Made by a program: the position numbers and the translations under genes. A stretch of 64,000 nt of DNA from Adiantum capillus-veneris. Its lineage: Eukaryota; Streptophyta; Polypodiopsida; Polypodiales; Pteridaceae. Of this stretch, positions 45,209-55,128 are shown piece after piece. The notes under the pieces were generated by a model. That model ran no database searches, was not told where the DNA came from, and saw only the letters and a program-made list of their open reading frames with translations. The stretch's first letter is position 1, and each line of letters begins with the position of its first letter. The stretch is taken from positions 167,533,740 through 167,597,739 of the forward strand of contig CM043944.1 of the NCBI GenBank assembly GCA_014529385.2, in the 5' to 3' direction.

Positions 45209-45226
45209 TCCCCGGCAGCGGCGCCA
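45209..45226 (-). promoter_or_regulatory. Primer-binding site of element C (tRNA-Asp-like)
   Basis: On the minus strand it reads TGGCGCCGCTGCCGGGGA, four bases inside the 5' LTR. This is the classic primer site type of plant Athila-like elements, complementary to the 3' end of a tRNA-Asp (from established knowledge). Confidence 0.85.
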
Positions 45227-45230
45227 AAAA

Positions 45231-45475
45231 TGTGCGCTCCTTGCCGCACTGTCGAAGCAAGTGACTTGCCAATACACCGTATGCGAGCCACAAACGGCTC
45301 CAAGCACACAACAAGCCTAAACTAGCAAGCTCAAGGAAACAAAGGGTGTGTCACTCACCGCTCTACGCTCGCCTTCGTGGTGGATTCCTCGCCGCGATGA
45401 AGAAGAAGCTGCAGTTGTGCCGCACTCAACCGCTTCGCCGTCGTCGTGCCTTCGTAATGCTCGATCGCACACACA

Positions 45476-45513
<38 letters not shown>

Positions 45514-45807
45514 AGGAGGTGAAGAAGAAGAAGATGGAGATGGAGCAAGAGCACTCTTCAATTGCACAAATGAGAGAATGAGTAAAAATTAGGTTTAGTT
45601 GGCTTTTATAGGAGCTCACCCCATTCACACTTGGGCGTCCATGCTTAACCAACTAATTCCTTGAATGTCCAAGTTAAAGTGCGCCTCTCATCGACGATCA
45701 CTCTTACCCTTTTCCTATTGGTCCGACAAGCCCGGTACCTGACTCTACCAAATACATAATACAACGTTTATAGATCATAGGGTGTCCGTGTGCCGTGAGG
45801 GTTAACA
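45231..45807 (-). repeat. 5' LTR of element C
   Basis: TGTGCGCTCC...GTTAACA, paired with 36,870-37,444. It contains the (CT)n(CA)n tract at about 45,476-45,513. It is followed by AACTA and then by the interrupted methyltransferase exon. Confidence 0.92.
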
Positions 45808-45812
45808 AACTA
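45808..45812. repeat. Target-site duplication AACTA, right copy (LTR element C)
   Basis: Exact partner of 36,865-36,869. Confidence 0.9.
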
Positions 45813-46177
45813 CAGTGAGTGCTTTGAAGAAAGGACGAAATGTTGTTGCCGTTGAGATGGATCCTTTACAAGTAAGATTCATCCAAAAAGGTGTTACTGC
45901 ACTCAAGGAGTTGCCAGATGAATTTCAAGAAGTTGGTATGAAAAACATGGCCACACATCCAAGGGTTGTGGATGCATCAGGCGAACCACAACCTCCCTTT
46001 GGACCAGATGAAGGAATGCAATTTGTTGATCTGGAACCTTATGAGGAGCCAAATGTGGTGGATACAGGAGATGGGAGCGGTCATGGTGATGTTGGTGAAG
46101 ATGATTCTCCTCCAACTAATCATGAAGAGGATGAGGAGGACAAAGATCAAGAAGAAGAGTTTCCAATCAATCCATAG

Positions 46178-46733
46178 ATCTTTGGGCTTAATTTAGTATT
46201 AAGACCAACTTTTGAATTTTTTTTGTTGTGAAGAATTGGCAAATAGATTGCCAATGTTTATTGTAATGGTTTCTCTTAAAAAATAGAAAAACTTTAGTTT
46301 TTGTGCAAGTTTAAATATGTCTTGCATTAAAAGTTTATTTTAGTTTTTAGTTTTGTTTATGAAGCTTTGTTTCAAAAGTAGAGGTAATCTTGTTAGTTAA
46401 CTTTTTTTAAAATTAGATGCAAACTTTGGGGATTGTAAATTATAAGCTTGTTATTTATCTGTATTTTTTATCACAATATTGAAAGCACAAAGTTTATGTT
46501 TTATTAATTGGTCAAAAATTGATGTGATTATGGAGATGTAAATTTTTTAAGTTAAACATGTGATTATAAATTCATCAATTTTTCATTGTTTTCAAGATCT
46601 TTCATTGTTAAATGTTGGATAACATAGAAATTTTAAGATTTTTTAGCCATAATGTTTTTTCTTAAAAAACTTGCAAGCTTGAAAGCTCATTTTTGAGTTT
46701 TTTGGACTATTTTTTGGTTTTTTTATGATAGTC
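46178..46733. other. 3' flank of methyltransferase gene to right border of insertion 2
   Basis: A/T-rich, no ORF. Weak inverted similarity to the left border (TTTTTTGG/CCAAAAAA) occurs near 46,690-46,725. Confidence 0.5.
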
Positions 46734-46747
46734 AAAACTACACCTCA
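46734..46747. repeat. 14-bp direct repeat at right border of insertion 2
   Basis: AAAACTACACCTCA, identical to 27,903-27,916. Host coding sequence (minus strand, ending GMRCSF) resumes here. Confidence 0.75.
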
Positions 46748-47035
46748 TGCCCTGTTGTAATTTTTGATGACTGATGTTTAACCATTTATCATCTGTTGAT
46801 ATGGTATCTTTTGGCAATTCCCATTGTCGGTCATCTATTTCTAGAGTGTTGATGGGAATCGGTATCTATTGATTCTTGAGAGCAACTTTTCGATTGAGCA
46901 CCCGAAGCCGAGCTTCCGCTTGGGCTTCATCAATAACATGCTGTCATTTAATCCTCCTTTGCTTGGCTACATGCATCCTTTCTAGAAATTCATTGGTTAG
47001 TGCATATTGTACTTCCTTAAACGGCATCGAGTAAT
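46748..47035 (-). pseudogene. Start of the post-integrase protease-like ORF (5' part)
   Basis: Following the integrase C-terminus, the minus strand reads MPFKEVQYALTNEFLERM and, through two in-frame stops, LEIDDRQWELPKDTIS and QQGMRCSF up to the insertion 2 border. The frame continues at 27,902 with CDLGVLFDDQ. It is a linker ahead of the second protease-like domain; no known domain is visible in this part. Confidence 0.55.
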
Positions 47036-48824
47036 CTAATTAGCTATTTGTTCACCATCTAGGGTGGACAACTTAATTGCTCCACTTGGAGATACATCTT
47101 GAATGATAAACGATCCGTTTCTCTTTTTCTTAAACATGGGAATGTGTTGCTTAAGGGAATAGACTAAAACTAGGTCCCCTTTCTTGAAGATTTTTGGGTG
47201 AAAGCATGTTAACGTGTCATGCTTTTTCATGTCCCGGACAATGCTAACTAGCACAATTTTGACATATGCTAACTAGTACAATAACTTGAGCTACATCTCC
47301 AAGATCTATGACATATGATATATCAATAGAAAGCACTTGAAACAAGGAATCCAAATGTACAACCTCCGACAAATTTTGATATTATTTGTAAAAAATTTAC
47401 CGGACGCCCAACTTTTCGAAGATGTGCTAACTTGAAACTGCTAACTAGCACAAAAAGCGCGATAGATTAACATGCTTTCACCCTTTTGTGATTAAGTGGG
47501 AATCAAAAAATTGTTTTTGTTTCCGCTTTTGTGCATAGATGTGACCTACAAAAGTTAGCCTTTGCATCTAGCTTTTCCAAACCTTCAAGTCTTTTTGACA
47601 ATTCATGTCCAGTCCACTCAAGATTCTCTGCTACCCTTAGTGTCGGCAATAGAAATTCTATTGGCAGTATGGCATCAAGACCATAAACAAGGTTAAAGGG
47701 TATAGCGTTTAAAGTTGTTTTGAATGAAATTCAATAAGCCCATAAAGCAGCATGGAGATTTATTTTCCAGTCTGTCCTTCTTGAACTAACCACTTTAGTC
47801 AATACCGAGCTAAGAATTTTGTTCGTATGCTCAGCTTGTTCGTTTGCTTGCGGGTGATAAGGAGCGGATTTGTTATGGATGACCATAAATTCATTAAGCA
47901 AATACTCAATTACCACATTGAGGAAATACATTCCCCGATCACTGACAATTTCGATTGGCAATCCATATCTCCGGAATACATACTCATATAAGAATGTGGC
48001 AGTGGTTCTGGCATCATTCGTTTGAGTTGCTTTAGCCTCGGCCCACTTAGTCAAATAATCCATATAGCGAAAATGATATATTGATCTTGGGTTCTATAAT
48101 CAGGTGGTTGTATTGGCCCAACAAAATCTATACGCCATTTTGCGAAAACTCTAGCTCCCATTATTGGTCTTAAGGGCATGCTATCTACTTGTGTTGGCAT
48201 TTTTGCTCGTTGACAAGCATCACATCTTCGAACATATTCTTTGGCATGTGCAAAAAGTGTTGGCCACCATATGCCTGCCATTAAGATTGCTCTTGCGGTG
48301 GTCTCACTAGAAAAGTGACCTCCAGCTAATCCAAAATGTTCTTGTTCTATAATCGGAATATACTCGTCTTCTTTTGCACAAAGACGCAAATGTTGATCTT
48401 TACCTCTTCGATACGATTGGTTTCCAATAAGATCATAGTGTCTTGCTTTAGTTTCAATTGCTCTTTGACGGTGTTTACTCATATCCTCAGGAAATGTTTG
48501 GCTTGATAAGTAAGTAACCAGATAGTTACTCCACTTATAAACAAGCGATATTTGGAACAATGTTACATGAGGTATGGGTGTTTGTTTTTGACATTGAGGA
48601 TAATCCTTTACAAATGAGCGAAAATCACTCCTCCTAGTTGGCCAAAATACTCCAAGTCTCAAGATTGTTTGCATAGTTTGGTCTTCCGCAAAGTGAAGTA
48701 CTACTATGGTAACATGTGCTTGACTAAGGTATTGGTTTTTCTCTTCAATATTAATGCATAAGAGCAATATTCCATCTCGATTTCTTTTGTATAGCCTACC
48801 AGCTAGTAATTGATACATAGCCAA
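47036..48824 (-). pseudogene. Integrase of the giant gypsy element (with two HHCC-type modules)
   Basis: From 48,824: a first zinc-module-like block (H-x-H pattern at VVLHFAEDQTMQTILRLG, GVFWPTRRSDF, then YPQCQK); a linker; a second, canonical HHCC module (IIEQEHFGLAGGHFSSETTA, AGIWWPTLF, RRCDACQRAK); then the catalytic core with WRIDFVGPI (D), after a frameshift near 48,055 DYLTKWAEAKA and IVSDRGMYF (D), and PQANEQAEHTNK (E, in the usual GQAE position NEQAE). The C-terminal part KKGDLVLVYSLKQHIPMF follows a 288-bp MITE. DDE residues are present, but stops, a frameshift and the MITE inactivate it. Acts in integration of element cDNA. Confidence 0.8.
47196..47483. mobile_element. 288-bp MITE with GGGTGAAAGCATGTTAA termini
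   Basis: A perfect 17-bp inverted repeat bounds the element: GGGTGAAAGCATGTTAA at 47,196-47,212 and its complement at 47,467-47,483. It sits between the codons for LITK and IFKKG of integrase; excision with a 4-bp A/T duplication restores the frame exactly as in the diverged copy at 60.2 kb. The first 12 bases differ by a single base from the transposon 1 termini (GGGTGATAGCAT). An internal 70-80-bp stretch (about 47,305-47,385) resembles transposon 1 intron DNA at 15,330-15,400. It has no coding capacity. Confidence 0.85.
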
Positions 48825-48860
48825 TTGCTCAATTAATCCAATTGTAATAGGAAGTGGTAT

Positions 48861-49525
48861 TTATGAATCCACTTGAGCTATTGTCATCAATGATACCATG
48901 TTTTTTGACCATCGAGGTATCATTTCCACGGAGAACAAATAGGCATCTAGTATATCATCGTCTACCTTTTTAGGTGATTCTCCTGAAACAATCCTTGACA
49001 AATGATCTGCTCTTTGATGTGTAGTGCCCTTTTTTACAACCACAGTGAAATCAGATTCTAGAAGAATGATGAACCAGCTCACTATTCTTCCTATGTTGCA
49101 TGGCTTGTTGACCAAGTATAACAAAGCTTGGTGGTCCACAAAGAACACAAACTTGTTGGATAATAGGTAATGTCTATACTTTTTAACGGCATAGGTCATT
49201 CCTAGTCCTTCTCTTTCAATGGTGGTGTAATTCTTCTTGGCCATGTTCAACTGTCGGTTAGCATAAGAAATAGGAAAGTCAATTTTCCCATCTCCTGGTT
49301 GAGCATACAACCGATGGAAAAATTGGAAGCATCTACATGTATGTGGAATATCTTATCCCAATCTGGTGCTTTCAATATTGAAGCTGAGATAAGAGCTTGT
49401 TTAAGCTTCATGAAGGATTCTTCACATGCCTCGGTCCATTCAAAGTGTGTAATCAAGCTATACATGGGTTTTGCAATTATAGCGTACATGTAAATGAACC
49501 ATCTGTAATATTCACAATGCCCCAT
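48861..49525 (-). pseudogene. RNase H domain of the giant gypsy element
   Basis: WTEACEESFMKLKQAL and FHIHVDASNFSIGCML (first catalytic Asp in VDAS) are followed, after a frameshift near 49,280, by ISYANRQLNMAKKNYTTIERE (Glu), VFFVDHQALLYLVNK (Asp in DHQ), and HQRADHLSRI. These are the classical Ty3/gypsy RNase H motifs. It removes RNA from the RNA-DNA hybrid during reverse transcription. Frameshifted copy. Confidence 0.85.
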
Positions 49526-50551
49526 GAGGCTTGAACCCCCTTGACTGTTGTTGGTCTAGGAAAATCAGCAATGACGTGAATTTTCTCCATATCATTAGCT
49601 ATGCCATTTTTAGACACTATTTGTCTAATAATTTTTCCTTGTCTACCCATGAATGTGCACTTGTCAGGATTTAAGTAAATCCTTCTACATTTTTTGAATA
49701 CCTTTTTGAGGTGTTCAAAATGATCAGCTCGGATTGATGAATGTACGCATAGATAATCCATATATACTTCCAAACATTTCCTAAGATATTCTTTAAAATC
49801 ATGGCTCATCAATCTTTGAAATGTGGTTGGAGCCTTAGTTAACCCAAAAGGCATGACCCGATAGGCAAAAATACCCAGCAAAAGTAGTTTTATATTGATC
49901 TTTTGGGTCAACCAAAAGTTGATTATATCCCAAAAAGCCATCTAAGAAACTATAAGCTTCCCTTCCTGCAACTCGTTCTAAAATATGCTCAGTAAATTTG
50001 TCTCTAATGGTAGCTGCATTCACGTTTTTGAAATTGAGACACACCCGTAATTTTCCATTCTTTTTGGGTACTACCACAATTTGAGACACCCAATCTGTGT
50101 GTTCAATTTCATAAATGGATTCGACTTCCCTTAGTTTTTCAGTCTCTTCTTTGATCTTCCTAGAAAATGTTTTATTATATATGTATGGACTTTGTCTACT
50201 TGGTTTCCCATCATCTCTCATGGGTATGGTATGTTGACAGATTCCTGGATCAACACCCTTGAGATCTTTATATGACCAAGAAAAGATATCTCGATATTCT
50301 TTTAGTAATCTTAACAAAAGCTCTTCTTCTTCTTTTGTTAGGTCATTTGCAATGTAAGCAGGTCTATGCTCTTCCCCTGGTTCAGCTAGATCTATTGTTT
50401 TTGCGTTTTCAGGCCCTTCGTAGGACTCGCCTTGTTTTTGTAGTTCCCTAACAGGTTGCTTGATTGTGATTTTTTGATCTTGGAGAGTATACTTCTTGTA
50501 ATGGGATGGAACACTCATTACATCTTTACTATCCTCTTCTGTGGTTTCCAT
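49526..50551 (-). pseudogene. Reverse transcriptase of the giant gypsy element (mutated active site)
   Basis: An upstream linker has EEEELLLRLLKEYRDIFSW and GVDPGICQHTIPM. Palm motifs follow: WVSQIVVVPKKNGKLRVCLN, SFLDGFLGYNQLLV (catalytic Asp present), then after a frameshift near 49,930 YRVMPFGLTKAPTTFQRLM and VYMDYLCVHS. The last should be YxDD, but the second Asp is Tyr, so polymerase activity would be lost even without the frameshift. Then LNPDKCTFM and the thumb region. Gypsy lineage by sequence and by position before RNase H and integrase. Confidence 0.88.
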
Positions 50552-50749
50552 TTCACCCGTATATATCTCCTTTAGAGCTTTTTCAAAATCTTGATATTTC
50601 TTTTTCTGCTCAACTCGTGTAATGGTTCACTCCTTTTCCTGATTTTTTTGTTTTCCTTGAGTACCCTTCCTTGTTTTCTCGATGTTTTTGACATTTATGG
50701 GTTTTTGCTTGAAGGATATCTACCAGTGATTTTGTCCTTGACACAATCA

Positions 50750-52385
50750 TGTGCATCTATCTACATCAAGAATTGTGTTCTACTGGAGACTGATGGCATA
50801 GGTCTCGTTTTCACGTTTCTGGTGTCTCTTTTGCGTCTATACCATTTCTGTCTTCTCGTTTTATGGTTAGGAAATTCAAAAAACTTTTCCTCCCCTCTTT
50901 TCATGAGTAACTTAGCTCTCACATGTTCTTTTTCTGACCCTGAATCATCTGAGGTAGTTGAATGTTCTTCTAACTCATCTATTGCATCGTAGTAGAGGTT
51001 TGAAATGACTTGTTGAGCTTTCATCAAGTCCTTGTGTTCCTCAATTTCATCTTCAATGTGGAGGGTTGAGATCATTTGGATGGGAATTATGTCATAGCCG
51101 TCCTAATTGCAAAATTGAGTAGGCATAGACGTATTCATGCATACATCCATTGTCGTTAAAATTTGAGTCCACTCCGATGGCTCAAACAAATGTTTTGGAA
51201 AGGGTTCAGATACATAAGCTTCGTCTGTGCAATCCCTTTCTTGAATACATTCTTCTCGTTTTAAACTCCCATTTTCTTAAGCTCCGCACATCCAAATAGG
51301 AGTGTCTTTGTTCAACCAAGATGGAAGCTTAGTTTCAACCGATGAGACTGAATCGAACTCTTGTAGGGGCGTTCTCATGACATCTCTATAAGTGTGATCT
51401 TTTAGATTCACCCTTGTTATAGATCCCACTTTTTTCAAGTACAGATAGTTGTTTCCCCAATCTTAGATAAGTTCTATCTGTTGCATGAAAGGTCTTCCCA
51501 ATATGATTTCGTAATTGAGTTTCTTCCCAAAGTCTACTATGGAAAAAATGTGTTGATATTCAATCCCACAGGAATTAACTATCACTTTTTCAAGCAGTCC
51601 TATCCATCAGCCAATTGAAATCTCTTTCAAGTTTTCCTAATGGTTGGTTGTCCCCAGGATTCCGAAACTGCTTTCATGGCTATGGCTATGCCTGCTCCAC
51701 TATCCAGTATTGCCATGGTTTCTATGTCATTATATTTCACTGGAAGGGTGGTATTCCCTTCTTCCCCTTCGTAGTATTCTCTGACTTTGTTCATTGGAAC
51801 ATATCGAATCTCTTTGTTGTCTATTTTGTGTTTCAATTTGCCCAATTTTTTTACGATCAGCCCCGTTATCCCCACTTTCTCTAGGGTTTTTTGTAGATCA
51901 TTTCAGAAATATGGTCTGAGTTTTAGCAGTTCTGCCAAGGTAAGAGTGCATTAGATGGGTGTAGACATGATTATATGAATGTTGTCTACTTCTAGGGTCT
52001 GTTCCGCTCTTTTTACTTGAGTGGTTTTACACACTAATGATTCATCTTTGTTATCTCCCAAGCAAGAGGGTAATGTTTTCAAGGTCAATGCTTTCGACAT
52101 TCTTGAAGCTTCAGATCTGAAATCCCCATACAAGGATTGTACATCCACGTCCATATCAAGAGGTAGTTTGTCTAACCAAACTTTCTCTATAGGATCTAAC
52201 TTTAGAGTGAGGCTCCCATCATTGATCTCTCCAACCTTTTCCCATAAGTGTCTTAGCCAGTCTTCCTCCACGAATGGAATTCCGTCTAAGGCATCTTCGC
52301 TGTCCGACACTATAAGTTCTGCTTCTTTTGTTTCTAGGTGGGGTTCTACCACCGCTTTGGATTTTTCTTGATTGTCTCTTAACAC
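50750..52385 (-). pseudogene. First retropepsin-like protease region (gag-pol linker to reverse transcriptase)
   Basis: An acidic linker (52,385-51,951) precedes a protease at 51,875-51,627 with RYVPMNKVREYYEGEEGNT and MAILDSGAGIAIAMK (catalytic D-S-G). The frame continues with stops through YEIILGRPFM (about 51,500), the second conserved protease block, and an acidic region ISTLHIEDEIEEHKDL (51,075-50,761). The same blocks occur in element C. In the active element it would process the gag-pol polyprotein. Confidence 0.75.
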
Positions 52386-52410
52386 AAGCTCTTCAAGTTT
52401 TGTGTAACTT

Positions 52411-53528
52411 TCAAGCTTCCATGTCTAGAGAAGGATAGTTCTTCATTTTTTTGTCCATGTTCTGGCCTGCTTTAAGTCTTGCTTGGTAGGCTTCCAAGGC
52501 TGCATTAATAGGCTCAAAAATTTTATCAACCAAAATTGATCCTCCAGATTCCACGATTGTTTCTTTGCTTTCACTCCGAGGTTCTTTCACCTTTTCCTGG
52601 AATAGCTGTTTTGCTCTCTCCTCGATTTCAGCCCGTTGTTTTTGTTTTCTCATTTCATACCTTTTACTTTTGCTTATTTTAGTCTTTTGAGAGGCAACTT
52701 TTGTGTTCTCCAAATCATCTGAGGAGTTATGTTTCTTTTTCTTTGCCTGAGCTCTAGTGATTACCTTGATTGGAACAATCGGTTCACTCTCAGATGAGCT
52801 ACTCGGTATCACTTGGACTACGTTTACTACTGTTTTACCCTTGTTTAAAGGATTTTTAGGACAATCTTCTCGGAAGTGTCCTCCCTTTTTGCAACATTGT
52901 ATGCAATAAGCTTCAATCGGTTTGAGGTTTCTGTCAGTTTCTGGGAATTCATTCTTCCAATGATCATCTGCACCACCGTTATGACAATTTTCCGTTCTTG
53001 GCTTAATCATGGGTCTTACCATAGGAGGTCTGACACCTTGATTAGCTACATAATATATTGGCGCAAGATCTCGTGGAGCATAAGTCACAGGTTCTTCCAT
53101 TGGTGGTGGATGTGAATTATACCAATCTCCCTCTACCATTACTGTAGATGGACTACTGCTTGTTCACCTATGACTCCTTCTTAATGCATGTATTTTACAG
53201 GAACTGCATTATGTCCTGGATACGGAGTTTATTGACCCAACACGGGTTCAGGTCTTTTCATACTCATCGGTGATCTTTGAGCTTTGGACATATTAGGCTG
53301 ATATTTGTACATGGGTTGTCCTTGTGGCCTCATAGGCATGTACTGAACATTCCCATCATACTTTAGTTGGAAGTAGCACTCGTTGGTCTCATGGTTGGTC
53401 CATTTACCCTTGATTGCACACCATTTTTGTGGCCTAATAGGTTGTCCCTGTTGAGGTATCCCTTGTCCCGGTCCCCTCATAGGTGCTTTTTGCATGTTGT
53501 TCATCATATCGTTCATCCTTTTGAGCAT
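52411..53528 (-). pseudogene. C-terminal gag (zinc-knuckle region) of the giant gypsy element
   Basis: A Met/Pro/Gln-rich part (53,528-53,229) contains WCAIKGKWTNHETNECYF, a degenerate Cys/His finger. After stops, 53,139-52,411 carries YCIQCCKKGGHFREDCPKNP, a CCHC zinc knuckle, followed by a highly basic stretch (ITRAQAKKKKHN) and a coiled-coil-like Glu/Lys region. Binds element RNA in functional copies. Confidence 0.75.
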
Positions 53529-53762
53529 GTTTTCTATCGCTCAAAGCGGTGCTGTAGTAGGCGTTCCTACTTGTGCAGGTTTGGTGGATGTTGTTTTCTC
53601 GCTTTGGTTATCCTTAGGGACATCTTCTGCATTGAAAATATCACAATTGTCTCCTAATTCGATAGCATCAGACACATACTCTTCTAGGGTTGTATGCTTC
53701 TTGCTATAAAGTATAGCATGAAGTTATTTGTTTAGCAGTCCCTCTAGAAACAATGATACCAG

Positions 53763-55128
53763 TCATTCTTCTGTAGGTATCTCTAGATCTAAGCATCTAT
53801 CAATGTATTGCTTCATTCGAGTTGCACAATCCCTAACAGACTCACCTTGTTTCTGTTTAAAGCTGTAGATTTGAGCTACTGTATTGTGTTTGATCCCCGT
53901 TTTGAAACAAGCAGCTACAAATCCTTGAGCTAATGTGTTTAAGTCTATGATTGAGCTTGGTGGAATGTTTTGGAACCATGTCAATGCTTTTTCTTCTAAT
54001 GTCATTCCAAACGCCTCGAATCGAGTATGGAAATCGAATATACGTTCTACTTTTAGCACTTTCTTGAAGCTTGTTAAGTGGTCGTATGCCATCCTTTGAT
54101 CCACTGTATTTTTTGACCCATTTCTGAAAATCAGCTGGTCTGACACGTTTATTTGGCTCAACTCCCGGTCTCCTGGCAGTTGGTCCTGTTCTGAGTCTTT
54201 CAAACTCGTCTGTTGGAAATAGTGACTCATTTAGCCCTAGATTGGCCTTAGTGTCACCCGATTTTCTGCGTGATGAGGTCGTTTCTAGTTTCTTAACATT
54301 ACTCTCAGAAGATCTCTCACGGTGTTCGTCTCTTGGAATGGTTTTTGGTCCTTGGCCCAATATCCAATCCCTTATGGAATACCCTTGATATTTGGTTTGT
54401 TCTACCTCCTTATGAGTCATCATAACAAAGTTGTTGTTATAATAATCCCTAAACAGGTAGGTTGGTAGATCTGTTGATCCCTTCTCCTTGATCTTGAAGA
54501 TATAGATGATCTTCATGGCCGTCAGTTGTCCTGGTTTGGCATCTAAACTCCACAAAAGATATTTTACATTTCTATCTTCCCAACAATAGACTCCGATCAT
54601 AGGGTTATCAGTACTAAGCCATTTCATAGGCTTCAAATCTGCTTGATCGTATCCCTCGAACTCTAAGGTTGGTGGTCCTTCTTTCGCTGACATATCTGAG
54701 ATTATGGTGTTTACTTCTAACCCCCATTTTTTTATCACGCTAGGGTTTTCAACTTGTAAATATTGAGTTTCATTTGTGTCCATGTATATTTTTCCTTGTT
54801 TGTTTGCCCTGATCTCTTCCTCGAACTCAATACCATGGTCATCAATGCGAATAGCATACTCTTCGTTAGGATCCAGGTAAACCTGAGCTCCATGGCAATT
54901 AGTCTTATAAAATGAAAGTATATGCTTATAGCGCACTGTCGTTCCGGTCTCTGAGTGAGTGGAGTAAGAAGACATTTTGGATGTTGAATCGGAAAAAGTG
55001 TCTGAGACTTCTTCAAGGATAGTGTGCAAGGAATTGCCTTGATTCATGCTTTTTTCGGTGGATACTCTACAGGAGGTTTCTCCAAATATGGCTTGATTTC
55101 CTAGTACACAACCAGATCTAAGGTTCAT
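53763..55128 (-). pseudogene. Gag of the giant gypsy element (N-terminal and core)
   Basis: ORF of 423 codons from 55,128 begins MNLRSGCVLGNQAIF, the same start motif as element C gag. It overlaps in another frame with 54,230-53,763, which holds the retrotransposon gag core: FDFHTRFEAFGMTLEEKA, LTWFQNIPPSSIIDLNTLA, KQGESVRDCATRMKQYID. One frameshift near 54,200 separates the N-terminal region from the core. Start choice rests on the shared MxLRSGxVL motif and its position after the leader. Confidence 0.8.

Larger units (their letters stand above)
36870..45807 (-). mobile_element. LTR element C: gag-protease retrotransposon lacking reverse transcriptase (8.9 kb)
   Basis: Complete element with LTRs at 36,870-37,444 and 45,231-45,807, TSD AACTA, primer site 45,209-45,226 and a purine tract beside the left LTR, all in minus orientation. 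LTRs differ by about eight substitutions plus a microsatellite length change, counted by eye, so insertion is fairly recent. The internal 7.8 kb encodes gag and protease with an IWVPK-repeat tail; no reverse transcriptase, RNase H or integrase motif is present. Its gag start (MHLRSGRVL), zinc knuckles, protease and the YEMILGRPFM motif resemble those of the giant element (MNLRSGCVL, YEIILGRPFM). It is therefore probably mobilised in trans by a related autonomous element. Confidence 0.85.
33098..46177 (+). pseudogene. ParB-like domain + N4/N6-type DNA methyltransferase (multi-exon, split by LTR element C)
   Basis: Starts at ATG 33,098 with a basic Ser/Pro-rich N-terminus. The part at 34.27-35.49 kb holds a ParB/sulfiredoxin-like domain: YKYFVLGGLHSLVAKKEL, WVYAG, then LAWDHN. 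Exons at about 35,611 and about 35,960-36,402 lead to the methyltransferase: FHYTLGIADSPYGFK (motif IV, usually DPPY), SCVLVFFHAHDQIF, LCIWTKPNIKGYQ, AAEFAIVGFF, and NPYQNTHLLMMDFIDV (36,480-36,775). Motif I, LDLFAGT, ends the exon and its continuation (VSALKKGRNVVAVEMDP) is found at 45,813-45,890, followed by an acidic C-terminus. Motif order IV to I fits the beta-type class related to phage ParB-methylase fusions. Six in-frame stops (33,356; 33,380; 33,557; 33,590; 36,120; 36,651) all fit C-to-T change. A frameshift near 34,880 and the LTR insertion also disable it. Introns rule out bacterial contamination. Confidence 0.75.
27917..46733. mobile_element. Insertion 2: putative DNA transposon with transposase-like gene and ParB-DNA methyltransferase gene
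   Basis: An 18.8-kb block interrupts the post-integrase ORF of the giant gypsy element and is flanked by a 14-bp direct repeat. Removing the nested LTR element leaves about 9.9 kb. The two genes are divergent: a transposase-like gene (30.66-28.2 kb, minus) and a ParB/methyltransferase gene (33.1-46.18 kb, plus), with a palindrome-rich intergenic region at 31.4-32.0 kb. The ends show only weak, A/T-rich inverted similarity (CCAAAA...CAAAAAACT about 12-40 bp inside each border). The 14-bp duplication is long for a DDE transposon, so the mechanism is uncertain. The two genes might also have arrived separately. Confidence 0.6.

Noticed and set aside
33098-46177. Bacterial or phage contamination as source of the ParB-methyltransferase.
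   Set aside because: The coding region is split by several GT-AG introns and by a plant LTR retrotransposon, and is nested in a plant gypsy element.
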